From contig CAMWKM010000011.1 of assembly GCA_947174835.1 (NCBI GenBank), forward strand, positions 1 through 37,780: a stretch of DNA of 37,780 nt. Direction: 5' to 3'. The DNA comes from an uncultured Prevotella sp. GTDB lineage: Bacteria; Bacteroidota; Bacteroidia; Bacteroidales; Bacteroidaceae. The notes under the pieces were generated by a model that worked only from the letters and a program-made list of their open reading frames with translations, was not told the DNA's origin and searched no databases. This document shows positions 1 to 8,078 of the stretch, in pieces; position 1 is the stretch's first letter; each line of letters starts with the position of its first letter. The translations under genes and the position numbers were made by a program.

Positions 1-11
1 CCTTACTATAG

Positions 12-43
12 CCCCACCCTCTCTATTAGAGAGAGGGGTGGGG
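12..43 (-). terminator. Hairpin downstream of the RepA-like ATPase gene
   Basis: The arm CCCCACCCTCTCT at 12-24 pairs with AGAGAGGGGTGGGG at 30-43 with one bulged base, just past the ATPase stop codon. Read on the minus strand it is a strong GC-rich stem, but no clear U-tract follows. It could be a factor-assisted terminator or simply a stable 3' end. Confidence 0.4.
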
Positions 44-60
44 ACTATATGAGGAGGAGG

Positions 61-1212
61 TTAGGAGGGAAGGGGGATGACTACGATACGGCCGGAGCGA
101 TCCATTGTGGTCCGAATAACACGCTGTTCGTTAGCCAGACGAAACACCTTGTCGTAATATCTTGACTGCAAAATCCAGCTGAGTGCCATCACAGCCTTCT
201 TCAGATCTTCAGGTGCCATCTGGGCACGATCGCCCATAGCATCACCGAACAATCGTCGCAGGTTCCACTCCCATGAGATGCGCTCACCGTCGTCATGACG
301 GATGATATAGTCCTGATTGAACGTCTCCACCTTTTCCGGACTAACCTGATAAGGCTCAGCCTTTTTCGTCGCATACCTGCCATTGCTGTCACGTGGCTGC
401 ACCTGTGGCTTTGTCGCCTGAGTGGGCAGGCCCTCGTCGCTGATCGTATAGTAGAGCGTTTCGTCTACATGATACTTTCTGGTGAACAACTGCTCAACGG
501 AGAACACGTCCGTCTTCTCTATATTCTCACAGCAGTACACCTCAAACGCCTTATGAAGGATCTCCGTACCCAGCCAACCACGAAGGCTACGCTTCTCGCC
601 GGAGCGGTTCAGGTGAATCACGACCGAGATGTTGCAGTCGTGCGCCATTGCCATCTGCATCAGTTGACTGATCACCTTGACAGACTGTTCAGCATCGTTG
701 ATGTTGGCCAACAGGTCGGTCACATTGTCTACGATGACCAAGTCGGGCTTGTATGCCTCGATGCCCGCAATCAGATAGTCCATGCGCTGCTCGCAGTTGC
801 AGGAGCGTACATTGAAGGCAAAGACATGGCTGTCTTCAGTGCCGTCCGTCTGAATCAGCCTGAACACACGCTCCGTGAGTATGCTTTTCGTTGACCCCGG
901 ACTCTGCTCCGTGTCGTACCACAGCACCTTGAGCGCACTGTCGCCGATGCGCTCCAGACCGAGCACACGCTGCCGTGCACAGCAGGCCATGAGCATCGAC
1001 GTGAAGAATGTCTTTCCGCATTTCTCCATGCCGGTGATAGCCGTCAGGTCGCGTCGCGGGAAGCAGGGCTTGCCAAACAGCCGCAGCAGAAACTCCTCCT
1101 TGGGCACCTGTGTGTCACTCATGATTCGGAACTCGTCGAGTTGCAGCAGCAACGGCGTAATGGGAGAGACCTCGCCCGAACAGGCAATCTCGGTCATAAT
1201 CATGTCATTCAT
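61..1212 (-). CDS. RepA-like / AAA_25-type P-loop ATPase of a mobile element
   Basis: The 383-residue protein has a Walker A-like loop (GMEKCGKTF, about residues 61-69) and a hydrophobic strand ending in Asp (LVIVDN, about 158-163) as Walker B. This is the arrangement of RecA-fold AAA_25 proteins and hexameric RepA-type replicative helicases. Such ATPases are common in plasmids and integrative elements of Bacteroidales, where they act in replication or mobilisation (family knowledge). The start ATG at 1212 overlaps the stop codon of the HTH-like gene by four bases (ATGA), so the two are translationally coupled. The C-terminal third (about 265-383) is unassigned. No integrase or relaxase is visible here, so membership of a particular element is inferred. 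Confidence 0.75.
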   Translation of the reverse strand: MNDMIMTEIACSGEVSPITPLLLQLDEFRIMSDTQVPKEEFLLRLFGKPCFPRRDLTAITGMEKCGKTFFTSMLMACCARQRVLGLERIGDSALKVLWYDTEQSPGSTKSILTERVFRLIQTDGTEDSHVFAFNVRSCNCEQRMDYLIAGIEAYKPDLVIVDNVTDLLANINDAEQSVKVISQLMQMAMAHDCNISVVIHLNRSGEKRSLRGWLGTEILHKAFEVYCCENIEKTDVFSVEQLFTRKYHVDETLYYTISDEGLPTQATKPQVQPRDSNGRYATKKAEPYQVSPEKVETFNQDYIIRHDDGERISWEWNLRRLFGDAMGDRAQMAPEDLKKAVMALSWILQSRYYDKVFRLANEQRVIRTTMDRSGRIVVIPLPS

Positions 1213-1544
1213 TTTTCCTGAAGTTTAGGGTCATTACTTTTGTCTGTCTTACGCAGTTTCTTTCTCTCGTCAGAGAACTCAAAAAACTGCCTGTCGCCCA
1301 CCTCATAGATGAGCTTTCCGAGTGCCATCCACGCCACGCAGAACTTGCGCCACGACATCTTCCATGCCAGCCCCGTCAGGATGCGCAACACGCAGTGCAG
1401 CGGCATCTTTGCCAGCTTCCTGCGGTTGAAGTTTCTCCGGTTGATGCCCACACCGTCACTGATCTCGGTCAGCCATCCGTTGTTTCTCACTGCGCCAAGG
1501 ATAATCCCGGCAAAATCGCTCACAAGTTTTTCTCTTAACATCAT
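1209..1544 (-). CDS. Small HTH-like protein upstream of the RepA-like ATPase
   Basis: A basic protein of about 111 residues when started at the ATG at 1544; a GTG at 1571 would add nine residues. The segment NNGWLTEISDGVGINRRNF looks like a helix-turn-helix, and the rest is rich in Arg and Trp. It probably binds DNA and accompanies the ATPase, whose ATG overlaps its stop. A TACCTTTG -7 element lies at 1611-1618 on the minus strand, at a sensible distance. I do not recognise a specific family. The role as regulator or accessory protein of the mobile element is inferred from fold-like pattern and position. Confidence 0.55.
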   Translation of the reverse strand: MMLREKLVSDFAGIILGAVRNNGWLTEISDGVGINRRNFNRRKLAKMPLHCVLRILTGLAWKMSWRKFCVAWMALGKLIYEVGDRQFFEFSDERKKLRKTDKSNDPKLQEK

Positions 1545-1610
1545 GTTCGAATGTTTTTGAAATTTTTTCACATATTATACATTTCACAGCACTCCACGCA
1601 AGTGCACTTC

Positions 1611-1618
1611 CAAAGGTA
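1611..1618 (-). promoter_or_regulatory. Promoter -7 element for the HTH-like/ATPase pair
   Basis: The minus strand reads TACCTTTG, matching the Bacteroidetes TAnnTTTG -7 consensus, about 67 bases before the ATG at 1544. No good TTTG -33 element is visible. It is divergent from the promoter at 1750. Confidence 0.5.
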
Positions 1619-1749
1619 TTCAAAACAGCAGACATGACCGTGACAACATAGTGTCACGAAAAGCAAACAACCGTTAACGAAACAGGCAACATTTAGCAAA
1701 TGTTTATCATTTTTTCCTCCCCCAACTGTGTTTTTTAGATTTTTATTTA

Positions 1750-1784
1750 TAACTTTGTCGGCATAACACTCAAGCAAACTTGAT
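1750..1784 (+). promoter_or_regulatory. Promoter and leader motif of TPR-HTH regulator 1
   Basis: TAACTTTG at 1750-1757 matches TAnnTTTG. It is followed at once by a segment starting GGCATAACACTCAAGCAAAC (1760-1784) that recurs at 6240-6264 before the second regulator, with 21 of 25 positions equal. Because it lies at or just after the expected transcription start, it may be an operator or a leader element. Confidence 0.55.
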
Positions 1785-3537
1785 GACTATGGAAAGACTT
1801 ACTTTTATATACATCAGTATCGTTATTGCGATTTTGTCCGGTTGTGACGGTCGAAAGATGACTGACCGGTTAGAAACAGTCAGCAGGATTGCCGACAACA
1901 ATCCTGATTCTGCACTCATCGTTTTAGGTAGATACGAAAACGAAAAAGCAAATTGGGGCAAGGGCGACAGGATGTTTTTTGAGTTGATAAAAATGAAAGC
2001 CCAAAACAAATCCGGCATAAAAATACAGTCCGATTCCATTCTTTCCGATTTCGTCGCTTATTTCGATGCCAACGGAACTCCCAACGAACGAATGCTCGCC
2101 TATTATCTGTTAGGACGGTTTCACGCCAACATCGGAGAATCGCCGCAAGCCTTGCAGACTTACTACGATGCCATAGAGAAAGCCGACACGTTGAACCCAA
2201 ACTGTGATTATGGGACTTTGGCTGCCATCTATGGGCAGATATCAACTATTTTTCATCAGCAAAACTTACCCCATGACGAAATTAATGCCTTGCAGCATTA
2301 TTGTGAATGTATCAAGAAATGTCGAAGCGAAGTAGACTATGCCGTAGCGAAAAGTCAATTGATACGGCCATACTATTTGCTTGGGGAAAAGGATACGGTT
2401 CTGCAAATCATAGATGCTACATATAAAAAACTTAAGCTGTACGGGAAAGACAAAAGGGCAGCAGGATTGCTTGCCTCATCCATTTACATCTATGTGGAAC
2501 GTAACGAACTGTCTAAGGCCAAACAAACGATAACGATCTTCGAAAACGAATCAGGACTGTTTGATGAGCAAGGAAACATCGCTACCGGACGCGAACATTA
2601 CTATGCGACAAGAGGATTCTATGAATTAGCTGTCGATAATTATGAGCAGGCAGAGAATTTTTTCAGAAAAGCCATCAAGGCCGGTTATCTCTCAGATGGC
2701 TATAGAGGACTACTATCTGTATATCGCCACAAGAATATCACAGACTCTATTTACCATTTCTCGCTGTTATATGAGAATGCGCAAGATTCTCTTCACAACC
2801 AAATGCAAATAGAGACAACGCACAAGATGTTTGCCCTCTATAATTACAGCCGTAGCCAAAAGGAAGCGGAACAAGCGAGACAGAAAGCCCGGAATGCCCG
2901 TTTTTGGATAATTAGCATTCTTGTTTCTGTTGGTCTTGGGATGCTGCTGGCTGCTTATGTATACAGGAAGTATAAAAGGAAAAAGCAGGAAGAAATAGCA
3001 AAGTTATCGACAGCCTTCCACTCTGCAAAGAAAGAGTATCAAATCATTAAAGAAGAATTACGACAACTGAAAGACAAGGACTATGAGAAACTTATTGCAG
3101 GAAAAGAACAAAAGGAGAAAGAACTGAAGCAGACCATAGAAGAGCTTGCCGCTGTCACAGGTCAGCCTTCCACGACCGACAATCTTACAGACTTTGAAAG
3201 CAGCAAGATTGCTGAAGTTTTTCATAAAAAGAAAGATTTCAGATCGGACAACCCTATACCCAACAAAGCAGAATGGAGAGCCTTGGAGATACAATTTAGC
3301 AAGGATATGCCTGCCACGTACAAGATGCTTGCCAAAGACAAAAAACTTTCTCCACTGGAACTTCATGTCTGTATGCTATTGATTCTTGGTTTTGAAGACT
3401 GCTCAATAGTAAACTTGACAGACTCCATATCACAAACCATCACAACCGCCAAAGCTCGGGCCAATAGAAAAATCTTCAATGAGAAAGGTGCACAAACCCT
3501 AAAAGCGGGGCTTCTACAACTAATAAAAGCCAAATGA
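1783..3537 (+). CDS. Membrane-spanning TPR-HTH transcriptional regulator 1
   Basis: About 584 residues. It starts with a lipobox-like signal (AILSGC), then a long alpha-helical region of tetratricopeptide-like repeats to about residue 360, one transmembrane helix at about 376-396, a basic Lys-rich stop-transfer stretch, a coiled coil, and a C-terminal LuxR-like helix-turn-helix (after LSPLELHVCMLLI). This is the layout of Bacteroidetes regulators that place TPRs in the periplasm and the DNA-binding domain in the cytosol (family knowledge). The upstream TTG at 1780 is less likely than the ATG at 1783; the ATG at 1789 is also possible. The gene stands alone, with a hairpin behind it and the barrel gene 205 bp downstream, which it may control (inference). 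It is a distant paralogue of the gene at 6267. Confidence 0.7.
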   Translation: MTMERLTFIYISIVIAILSGCDGRKMTDRLETVSRIADNNPDSALIVLGRYENEKANWGKGDRMFFELIKMKAQNKSGIKIQSDSILSDFVAYFDANGTPNERMLAYYLLGRFHANIGESPQALQTYYDAIEKADTLNPNCDYGTLAAIYGQISTIFHQQNLPHDEINALQHYCECIKKCRSEVDYAVAKSQLIRPYYLLGEKDTVLQIIDATYKKLKLYGKDKRAAGLLASSIYIYVERNELSKAKQTITIFENESGLFDEQGNIATGREHYYATRGFYELAVDNYEQAENFFRKAIKAGYLSDGYRGLLSVYRHKNITDSIYHFSLLYENAQDSLHNQMQIETTHKMFALYNYSRSQKEAEQARQKARNARFWIISILVSVGLGMLLAAYVYRKYKRKKQEEIAKLSTAFHSAKKEYQIIKEELRQLKDKDYEKLIAGKEQKEKELKQTIEELAAVTGQPSTTDNLTDFESSKIAEVFHKKKDFRSDNPIPNKAEWRALEIQFSKDMPATYKMLAKDKKLSPLELHVCMLLILGFEDCSIVNLTDSISQTITTAKARANRKIFNEKGAQTLKAGLLQLIKAK

Positions 3538-3575
3538 CTTAATTTGACTTAAAAATCCTCATAACACACTGTTAT

Positions 3576-3607
3576 TCAATAGATTTTACACAATAAAAAT
3601 CTATTGA
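3576..3607 (+). terminator. Hairpin after regulator 1
   Basis: A perfect 12-bp inverted repeat (TCAATAGATTTT at 3576-3587, AAAATCTATTGA at 3596-3607) with an 8-base loop, 39 bases after the stop codon. The stem is AT-rich and no strong U-run follows, so it may be a weak terminator or a binding site. Confidence 0.4.
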
Positions 3608-3620
3608 TGTCTTCATTTGA

Positions 3621-3674
3621 TTTATCGAAAATAAGGATAAATTATTACTTCGATGCATAATTGACATACCTTTG
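3621..3674 (+). promoter_or_regulatory. Promoter region of barrel gene copy 1
   Basis: TACCTTTG at 3667-3674 matches the TAnnTTTG -7 element, 68 bases before the ATG. Upstream is a short dyad, TTTATC-N9-GATAAA (3621-3641), which could be an operator. No clear -33 TTTG is present. Confidence 0.45.
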
Positions 3675-3742
3675 TAAACGCAAAAAGAGCAAACATTATA
3701 AAAGTTGGCCTAAAAGTTTAATAAATATATAGCGAGTTAACA

Positions 3743-4333
3743 ATGAAAAGTAAAAAAATTCTACGAGCAGTTTTGTTGGCAATATGCTTACATTCTGCGT
3801 GCAGCATTGCTGCACAGACCAAATATGATGTTCCGGAGAATGTAATAAAACTGAGTTACGGACCGGCTGTGGTTACATCAAACGTATATAGTGACAAGGG
3901 AATATACGGCAACCTGTCTGCAATGAACCTTGAATTGGAATACAGCCATTTCTGGCAGAACAGGTGGGGATTGGGAGTACAGGTATTGCAAAGCCATTTC
4001 GACATAGATGATGAAGCAGACTGTATGAACCTGTTCTATGCAGGTCCAAGCGTATCATGCAGTTACGGGACTGACAAGAACTGGCTATGGCATATTACTG
4101 CCAGTGCCGGCTATGCCAACTGGGACGATCGTGGCGAATCACATTCCGGCATAGGAACAACAATGAAACTGGGTGTTGACTATATGATAAGTCGGCACAT
4201 AGGCGTTGGAGCAGAAGCAACGTCGCTAATGTCTTGGTTTAAGAAACCAAAGAACTGGCATGAACTTCATCATGACGAAAGTTTCGGAGTAAGGCAAAAA
4301 GGACTTTCCATTAACTTGAAGATTTTCTTGTAA
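3743..4333 (+). CDS. Small outer-membrane beta-barrel protein, copy 1
   Basis: A 196-residue protein with a signal peptide ending IAA|QTKYD, so the mature protein would start with Gln. The rest alternates polar and aromatic residues in about eight amphipathic strands (for example MNLELEYSHFW and WLWHITASAGYANW) and ends in a hydrophobic strand with C-terminal Leu-Phe-Leu character. This fits an eight-stranded outer-membrane barrel; ligand and function are unknown. It differs from the copy at 17218 at only three residues (6, 185 and 195). It follows regulator 1 with its own promoter, and a DUF1648 gene lies 68 bp downstream. It is called by structure-like pattern, not by a recognised family. 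Confidence 0.65.
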   Translation: MKSKKILRAVLLAICLHSACSIAAQTKYDVPENVIKLSYGPAVVTSNVYSDKGIYGNLSAMNLELEYSHFWQNRWGLGVQVLQSHFDIDDEADCMNLFYAGPSVSCSYGTDKNWLWHITASAGYANWDDRGESHSGIGTTMKLGVDYMISRHIGVGAEATSLMSWFKKPKNWHELHHDESFGVRQKGLSINLKIFL

Positions 4334-4401
4334 ATATGGCACAAGGGTAGCATCACTATATGTATCTAAATGATGTCTAACATTATGAAGGCAAAAACTA
4401 T

Positions 4402-4827
4402 ATGAAAAGTAAAATTGCATCAATATTAATCATCATTGCGACTTTCATAGTTGCAATAATAAAAATTGTAAGTGCTTCTGAAACAATTATCTTACATTGG
4501 GATTTTTGGGGTAATATAACGAGCTATGGGACAAAATACTACATAATAATTCTTCCCATCATCTCTACCATCTTGTATCTGGTGCTCCTTCATTATGAAA
4601 AGAATCCATACAAAATGAACCGGACATCAAAGATAAAAGAAACTCCAAGCAACTTCATTGCTTTGGTTAGATACGTTCGTGTTACTACCCCATTGGTACT
4701 GCTGATATTGTTATATGTTACTCTGTGTTCGTCGCAAGTAATAAACTTGCAACCATTGATTATATTTGCCATACTTATATTTATCATAGTATTTTATATT
4801 TACACATACAGAAAAATAAGAAGATAA
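4402..4827 (+). CDS. DUF1648-family membrane protein
   Basis: A 141-residue protein with four hydrophobic helices (about residues 6-25, 47-65, 93-112 and 115-134). The segment ILHWDFWGNITSYGTK after the first helix is the DUF1648 hallmark, also seen in the N-terminal part of SdpI-type immunity proteins. The function of stand-alone DUF1648 proteins is unknown. It begins 68 bp after the barrel gene with no evident promoter, so it is probably in the same transcript. The last codons and following bases (4793-4830) are identical over 38 bp to the end of the SGNH-like gene at 22651-22688. Confidence 0.7.
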   Translation: MKSKIASILIIIATFIVAIIKIVSASETIILHWDFWGNITSYGTKYYIIILPIISTILYLVLLHYEKNPYKMNRTSKIKETPSNFIALVRYVRVTTPLVLLILLYVTLCSSQVINLQPLIIFAILIFIIVFYIYTYRKIRR

Positions 4828-4850
4828 GACTACATTTAATAAAAGAATTA

Positions 4851-4911
4851 CCTGTTGGCGGAAGGTTTATTGGAAGTGTTAAGTATCCGTTGAATTAATT
4901 CCGCCAACGGG
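4851..4911. terminator. Long-loop inverted repeat between convergent genes
   Basis: CCTGTTGGCGGAA at 4851-4863 pairs with TTCCGCCAACGGG at 4899-4911, 12 of 13 positions, around a 35-base loop. It lies between the DUF1648 gene and the convergent ORF6N gene, so a bidirectional terminator is plausible. The long loop also fits the remnant of a small inverted-repeat element. Confidence 0.4.
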
Positions 4912-4970
4912 TATAAAAAGAGTCATTGTAACAGAAGAAACTTTATTGAATTAAATCTTTACTTCTAAAA

Positions 4971-5909
4971 TTAATCCTTTATTTTCTTGATAAGTTCGGT
5001 TGCTGTAATGTCCCGCATGAACGTGAAGCCAAACCACTTTCTACCTAAATCCTTGATGGAAGCCCCAATATGATAAACTTCATCGTCAATGAGGAGAAAA
5101 CGATCGTGTGCCTTGTTGAATTGTTTTATCTCAATGAGTGGGTATTGAGTGTTGTGGCGATCAATATCCAACTGGAACTGGTTGCTGATACGCTGTGTAT
5201 AGATGGTTGCCGTAACTCCATTTTCTCGTTTATCAAGCAATGTAAGCACTGTGTCATCCACGTAGTTGTCAATAAGTACGATTGAATGCTTTGCCTTTCG
5301 CATCAAATCGGACACGAAGCGGTATGCATCAAATACTTGTCCGTCATAGAATATTCCTTGCGTGGGTGGAATGCTTGCATCCAACCGTTTGAAGACCTCG
5401 TCTATGCGTTTGTCGGTCACCTCCTGATGCTGTTTCATTTCCAATTGGTGGTACTCAATGGTTTCAAGGCGTTGGAACAGTTGGGCGTTGGTAGCGATGA
5501 AACGGCGCATGGAGATGAAAGCCCTCATTATACGGATGTTCACCTCGACAGCAGTCTTTGATTTCAAGACAGAACTGAGCATGGCTATGCCTTGTTCCGT
5601 GAACGCATAGGGTAGCTTTCGAACTCCGCCCCAACTTGATGTCGCATTTTGCGACTTCAAATTATCAAGCTCGTCTTTGCTAAGTTGAAACATGAAATCA
5701 TCAGGGAAGCGTTCTATGTTGCGTTTCACCTGTTCGTTCAGCCTTCTTGTTTCCACACCGTACAGTGCAGACAAGTCACTGTCAAGCATAACCTGACAGT
5801 TTCTTATAACCCGAATCATCGGCTGAATGTTGATTACTTCAGGTAACTGACTGCTATTTGCGACAGACTCTTTTACCATATTATTGGTCTTTCTCCCTTC
5901 TTTTGACAT
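4971..5909 (-). CDS. ORF6N-domain DNA-binding protein with PLD-like C-terminus
   Basis: A 312-residue protein. Residues 31-115 form an ORF6N domain ([17 protein letters not shown], then [20 protein letters not shown] and [12 protein letters not shown]), a fold shared with phage antirepressor-type KilA-N proteins. A coiled coil follows (about 140-175). The C-terminal part (about 186-310) ends in HDRFLLIDD (268-276) then [10 protein letters not shown], which resembles half of a phospholipase D site with the Lys of HxK replaced. ORF6N proteins are frequent in Bacteroidales genomic islands; a biological role is not established. It is a single gene read against its neighbours, with a TAATTTTG -7 element at 5986-5993 and repeated sites upstream that suggest autoregulation (inference). 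Confidence 0.8.
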   Translation of the reverse strand: MSKEGRKTNNMVKESVANSSQLPEVINIQPMIRVIRNCQVMLDSDLSALYGVETRRLNEQVKRNIERFPDDFMFQLSKDELDNLKSQNATSSWGGVRKLPYAFTEQGIAMLSSVLKSKTAVEVNIRIMRAFISMRRFIATNAQLFQRLETIEYHQLEMKQHQEVTDKRIDEVFKRLDASIPPTQGIFYDGQVFDAYRFVSDLMRKAKHSIVLIDNYVDDTVLTLLDKRENGVTATIYTQRISNQFQLDIDRHNTQYPLIEIKQFNKAHDRFLLIDDEVYHIGASIKDLGRKWFGFTFMRDITATELIKKIKD

Positions 5910-6005
5910 ATTCCTTACTTATTGTTCATTTTTGTTTAGACCGTCGTTATAGTCATTGAAAAATATCTTCTGTCTGTTTCGATTGCAAAATTACGATAAT
6001 TATTC

Positions 6006-6063
6006 CAGAAATACAATAGACATGTTGTATTTCTATAAAATAAAGTCTATTTGTGTATTTCTG
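6006..6063 (-). promoter_or_regulatory. Repeated dyad sites upstream of the ORF6N gene
   Basis: AGAAATACAA occurs at 6007-6016, inverted as TTGTATTTCT at 6025-6034, and again inverted, one base different, at 6053-6062. The outer copies extend to CAGAAATACAATAGAC (6006-6021) and GTCTATTTGTGTATTTCTG (6045-6063). They sit just upstream of the -7 element at 5986-5993, where a repressor or activator of the ORF6N gene would bind. Which protein binds is inference. Confidence 0.5.
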
Positions 6064-6211
6064 AAAAGAAGGTTGTTTTTTATTTGTACCATTTTTTGAC
6101 TGTCATAAAGTTCTCAGATCAATATATTAGAACTTATACAAAAAATGATGTTGAATTTATCTACAAATTAAAAAAAATTCTCAAAAGTGTGAGTTTCTCT
6201 GATTTTATCTG

Positions 6212-6264
6212 TATCTTTGCATAAGATAAACTGCATCTTGGCATAACATTCAAACAAAAGTGAT
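6212..6264 (+). promoter_or_regulatory. Promoter and leader motif of TPR-HTH regulator 2
   Basis: TATCTTTG at 6212-6219 matches TAnnTTTG. The segment at 6240-6264 (starting GGCATAACATTCAAACAAAA) matches the one before regulator 1 at 21 of 25 positions. The ATG follows at 6267. Confidence 0.5.
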
Positions 6265-6266
6265 TT

Positions 6267-7925
6267 ATGCAATCCATATTGGTTATAAACAATATCAATA
6301 AAAGGCCATTCACGCTCTGCCTATGTGTTTTAGCCATGACACTTTTAACGTCATGTTCACAAAGCAATACAAACAGATCTCTTGAAACGGCAGAGAATGT
6401 TCTCAGCGAAAAACCTGATAGCGCATTGTCAATACTTTGTGAAATAGATTATGCTACATTGAAAGAAGATAAATATAAAGCGTTATATGGCTTGCTATAT
6501 ACAGCTGCAACCTACAAAGAACACAATGTTCTGGATAATGATTCACTAATAGACTATAGTATCAGAATCTTTAAGGATTATAGCGATTCTTACCATTTGG
6601 CAGATGCATATTATTACAAAGGTGCAATGAACTATAAAAGAAAACAGATAGAAGTTTGTGCTAATAATCTGAAGAAGGCAGAGAGGCTTTCAATTGAGAA
6701 TAATTTTGTTTTGATAACGAACAAGGTTTATGAATTACTTATCTATGTAAATTATATCTCAGAAAACAAATCCCTAAGAATGGAATACTCAAAGAAGTTC
6801 TTGGAAAGTTCCATTGAATTGAATGACCAACCACTAATAGCTCGAGCTTCTGCGATGGTCGCGTCGGCTTATGCTGCAAACAATATGACGGACAGTGCTT
6901 ATTTGTATATCAAAAAAGGACTAAATTACATAAACAGCGTAGATGCCGTCTTAAAAGCAGATATTTTAGTTTATGTAGGAGAAATGTATTACGAGAAGCA
7001 ACAATTTAATATTTCTGAAAAATATGCCATAGAATCAGACTCTATTGATCCCAACCCACATGCAAAAATGTTGCTCGGCAAGATTGAGTATCAGAAAGGC
7101 AATACTCTAAAGGCTGAATCATTATGGAAAGAGGCATTATCAACAAACGACCAAAAACTAAAGAAACAGTTATACAGAGTGTTGTCTAACTATTATGCAG
7201 CAGTTGGACAAAGCCATGAGGCATACCTCCTTTTACAAAAATTAGACAGCATAAACAATGACATTAATGACAATTCTAAAACGATTCAGGAACTCCAACT
7301 GAAATTTGACAGAGCCAAATCGGAATCGGAGTTATATCAAAAACTGATCTATTCATTCGTCATAACCGCTCTTGTTTGCGTAATTCTCATGCTATTTCTT
7401 CAATATCATAAGAGGAAGATGAAGTCATTTGATGATAGGATTTGTTCTCTATCGAATGAAAACGACATGGCCAAATCAGAAATAGGATTGTATGTAAGTA
7501 AAGTAGCCGGCTATGAAAACGATATTAGTTGTAACCTTGAAAAAATAAAATCCCTGGAGACTTCCGATCGTGCTAAGCAGAGAGAGATAGATTCCCTTAA
7601 AGACGAGATATCTGCATTGTACAAATCCATTATGTCAGAGTTACAAAAAGGAAGTACGATCTATGAGACTGTGAAAAGCAAAAAAACAATAGTCCATTAT
7701 AAAGATGAGGAGCTAAACTCTTTGATTGATTTCTTCAAAATCATCAGAAGCGATGCATTCTCTGAGTGGTTGAAGAAGTATGAGCCTTTAAGCGTTAGGC
7801 AATATTTATTTTTGATTTTAGAAGATTTAGGATATGACGACCATGACATTGCAGATGTTTTAGGAGTCGCTGATACGACCGTACGCTCAACCAGATTCAG
7901 AATTAAAAAGAAAGTCCGATCATAA
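6267..7925 (+). CDS. Membrane-spanning TPR-HTH transcriptional regulator 2
   Basis: 552 residues. There is a signal or lipobox region (LLTSCS, about residues 27-32), tetratricopeptide-like helices to about 345, one transmembrane helix at about 360-380 followed by HKRK, a long coiled coil, and a C-terminal helix-turn-helix (LSVRQYLFLILEDLGYDDHD then IADVLGVADTTVRSTRFRIK). The predicted topology is sensor TPRs outside and DNA-binding domain inside (family knowledge). Layout and opening motif (NPDSAL versus KPDSAL) mark it as a paralogue of the gene at 1783. It is followed after 153 bp by the promoter of the DUF3244-like gene with two direct repeats in front, so the cluster to the right is its likely target (inference). 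Confidence 0.7.
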   Translation: MQSILVINNINKRPFTLCLCVLAMTLLTSCSQSNTNRSLETAENVLSEKPDSALSILCEIDYATLKEDKYKALYGLLYTAATYKEHNVLDNDSLIDYSIRIFKDYSDSYHLADAYYYKGAMNYKRKQIEVCANNLKKAERLSIENNFVLITNKVYELLIYVNYISENKSLRMEYSKKFLESSIELNDQPLIARASAMVASAYAANNMTDSAYLYIKKGLNYINSVDAVLKADILVYVGEMYYEKQQFNISEKYAIESDSIDPNPHAKMLLGKIEYQKGNTLKAESLWKEALSTNDQKLKKQLYRVLSNYYAAVGQSHEAYLLLQKLDSINNDINDNSKTIQELQLKFDRAKSESELYQKLIYSFVITALVCVILMLFLQYHKRKMKSFDDRICSLSNENDMAKSEIGLYVSKVAGYENDISCNLEKIKSLETSDRAKQREIDSLKDEISALYKSIMSELQKGSTIYETVKSKKTIVHYKDEELNSLIDFFKIIRSDAFSEWLKKYEPLSVRQYLFLILEDLGYDDHDIADVLGVADTTVRSTRFRIKKKVRS

Positions 7926-7964
7926 ATTTTGTTGCAAATGCGGGTGCAAAACGCCAAAGAACAA

Positions 7965-7995
7965 AACGCAAATCACTGATTATCAACGCAAATCA
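7965..7995 (+). promoter_or_regulatory. Two direct AACGCAAATCA repeats upstream of the DUF3244-like promoter
   Basis: AACGCAAATCA is present exactly at 7965-7975 and 7985-7995, spaced 20 bp start to start, which puts both on one face of the helix. Related GCAAA words precede them (7932-7955). They lie 33 bp upstream of the -33 element at 8029, a typical activator position. The adjacent TPR-HTH regulator is the obvious candidate binder (inference). Confidence 0.5.
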
Positions 7996-8028
7996 TTTCA
8001 ATATGATGCAACAATAACACACTTCCGT

Positions 8029-8060
8029 TTTGCAGAAATAAAACTTTCCTTATACTTTTG
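8029..8060 (+). promoter_or_regulatory. Promoter of the DUF3244-like gene
   Basis: TTTG at 8029-8032, a 20-bp spacer, then TACTTTTG at 8053-8060: a full match to the Bacteroidetes -33/-7 pattern. It overlaps the upstream in-frame TTG (8058), which decides the start in favour of the ATG at 8079. Confidence 0.75.
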
Positions 8061-8078
8061 CACTCAAAAAACAAAAGT

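Larger units (their letters stand above)
5910..6266. other. 357-bp divergent intergenic region with promoters and repeated sites
   Basis: This gap separates the ORF6N gene (minus) from regulator 2 (plus). It holds the ORF6N promoter (TAATTTTG on the minus strand, 5986-5993), a cluster of AGAAATACAA-type sites at 6007-6062, and the regulator 2 promoter (TATCTTTG, 6212-6219) with its leader motif at 6240-6264. The stretch 6065-6180 is very AT-rich and I see no gene in it. Confidence 0.6.

Noticed and set aside
1568..1777. 69-codon frame on the minus strand between the HTH-like gene and regulator 1
   Set aside because: Poor protein-like composition, overlaps the promoter of regulator 1, and no start signal; treated as intergenic.
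8058..8078. Upstream TTG start for the DUF3244-like gene
   Set aside because: It lies inside the TACTTTTG -7 element, so it would not be transcribed.
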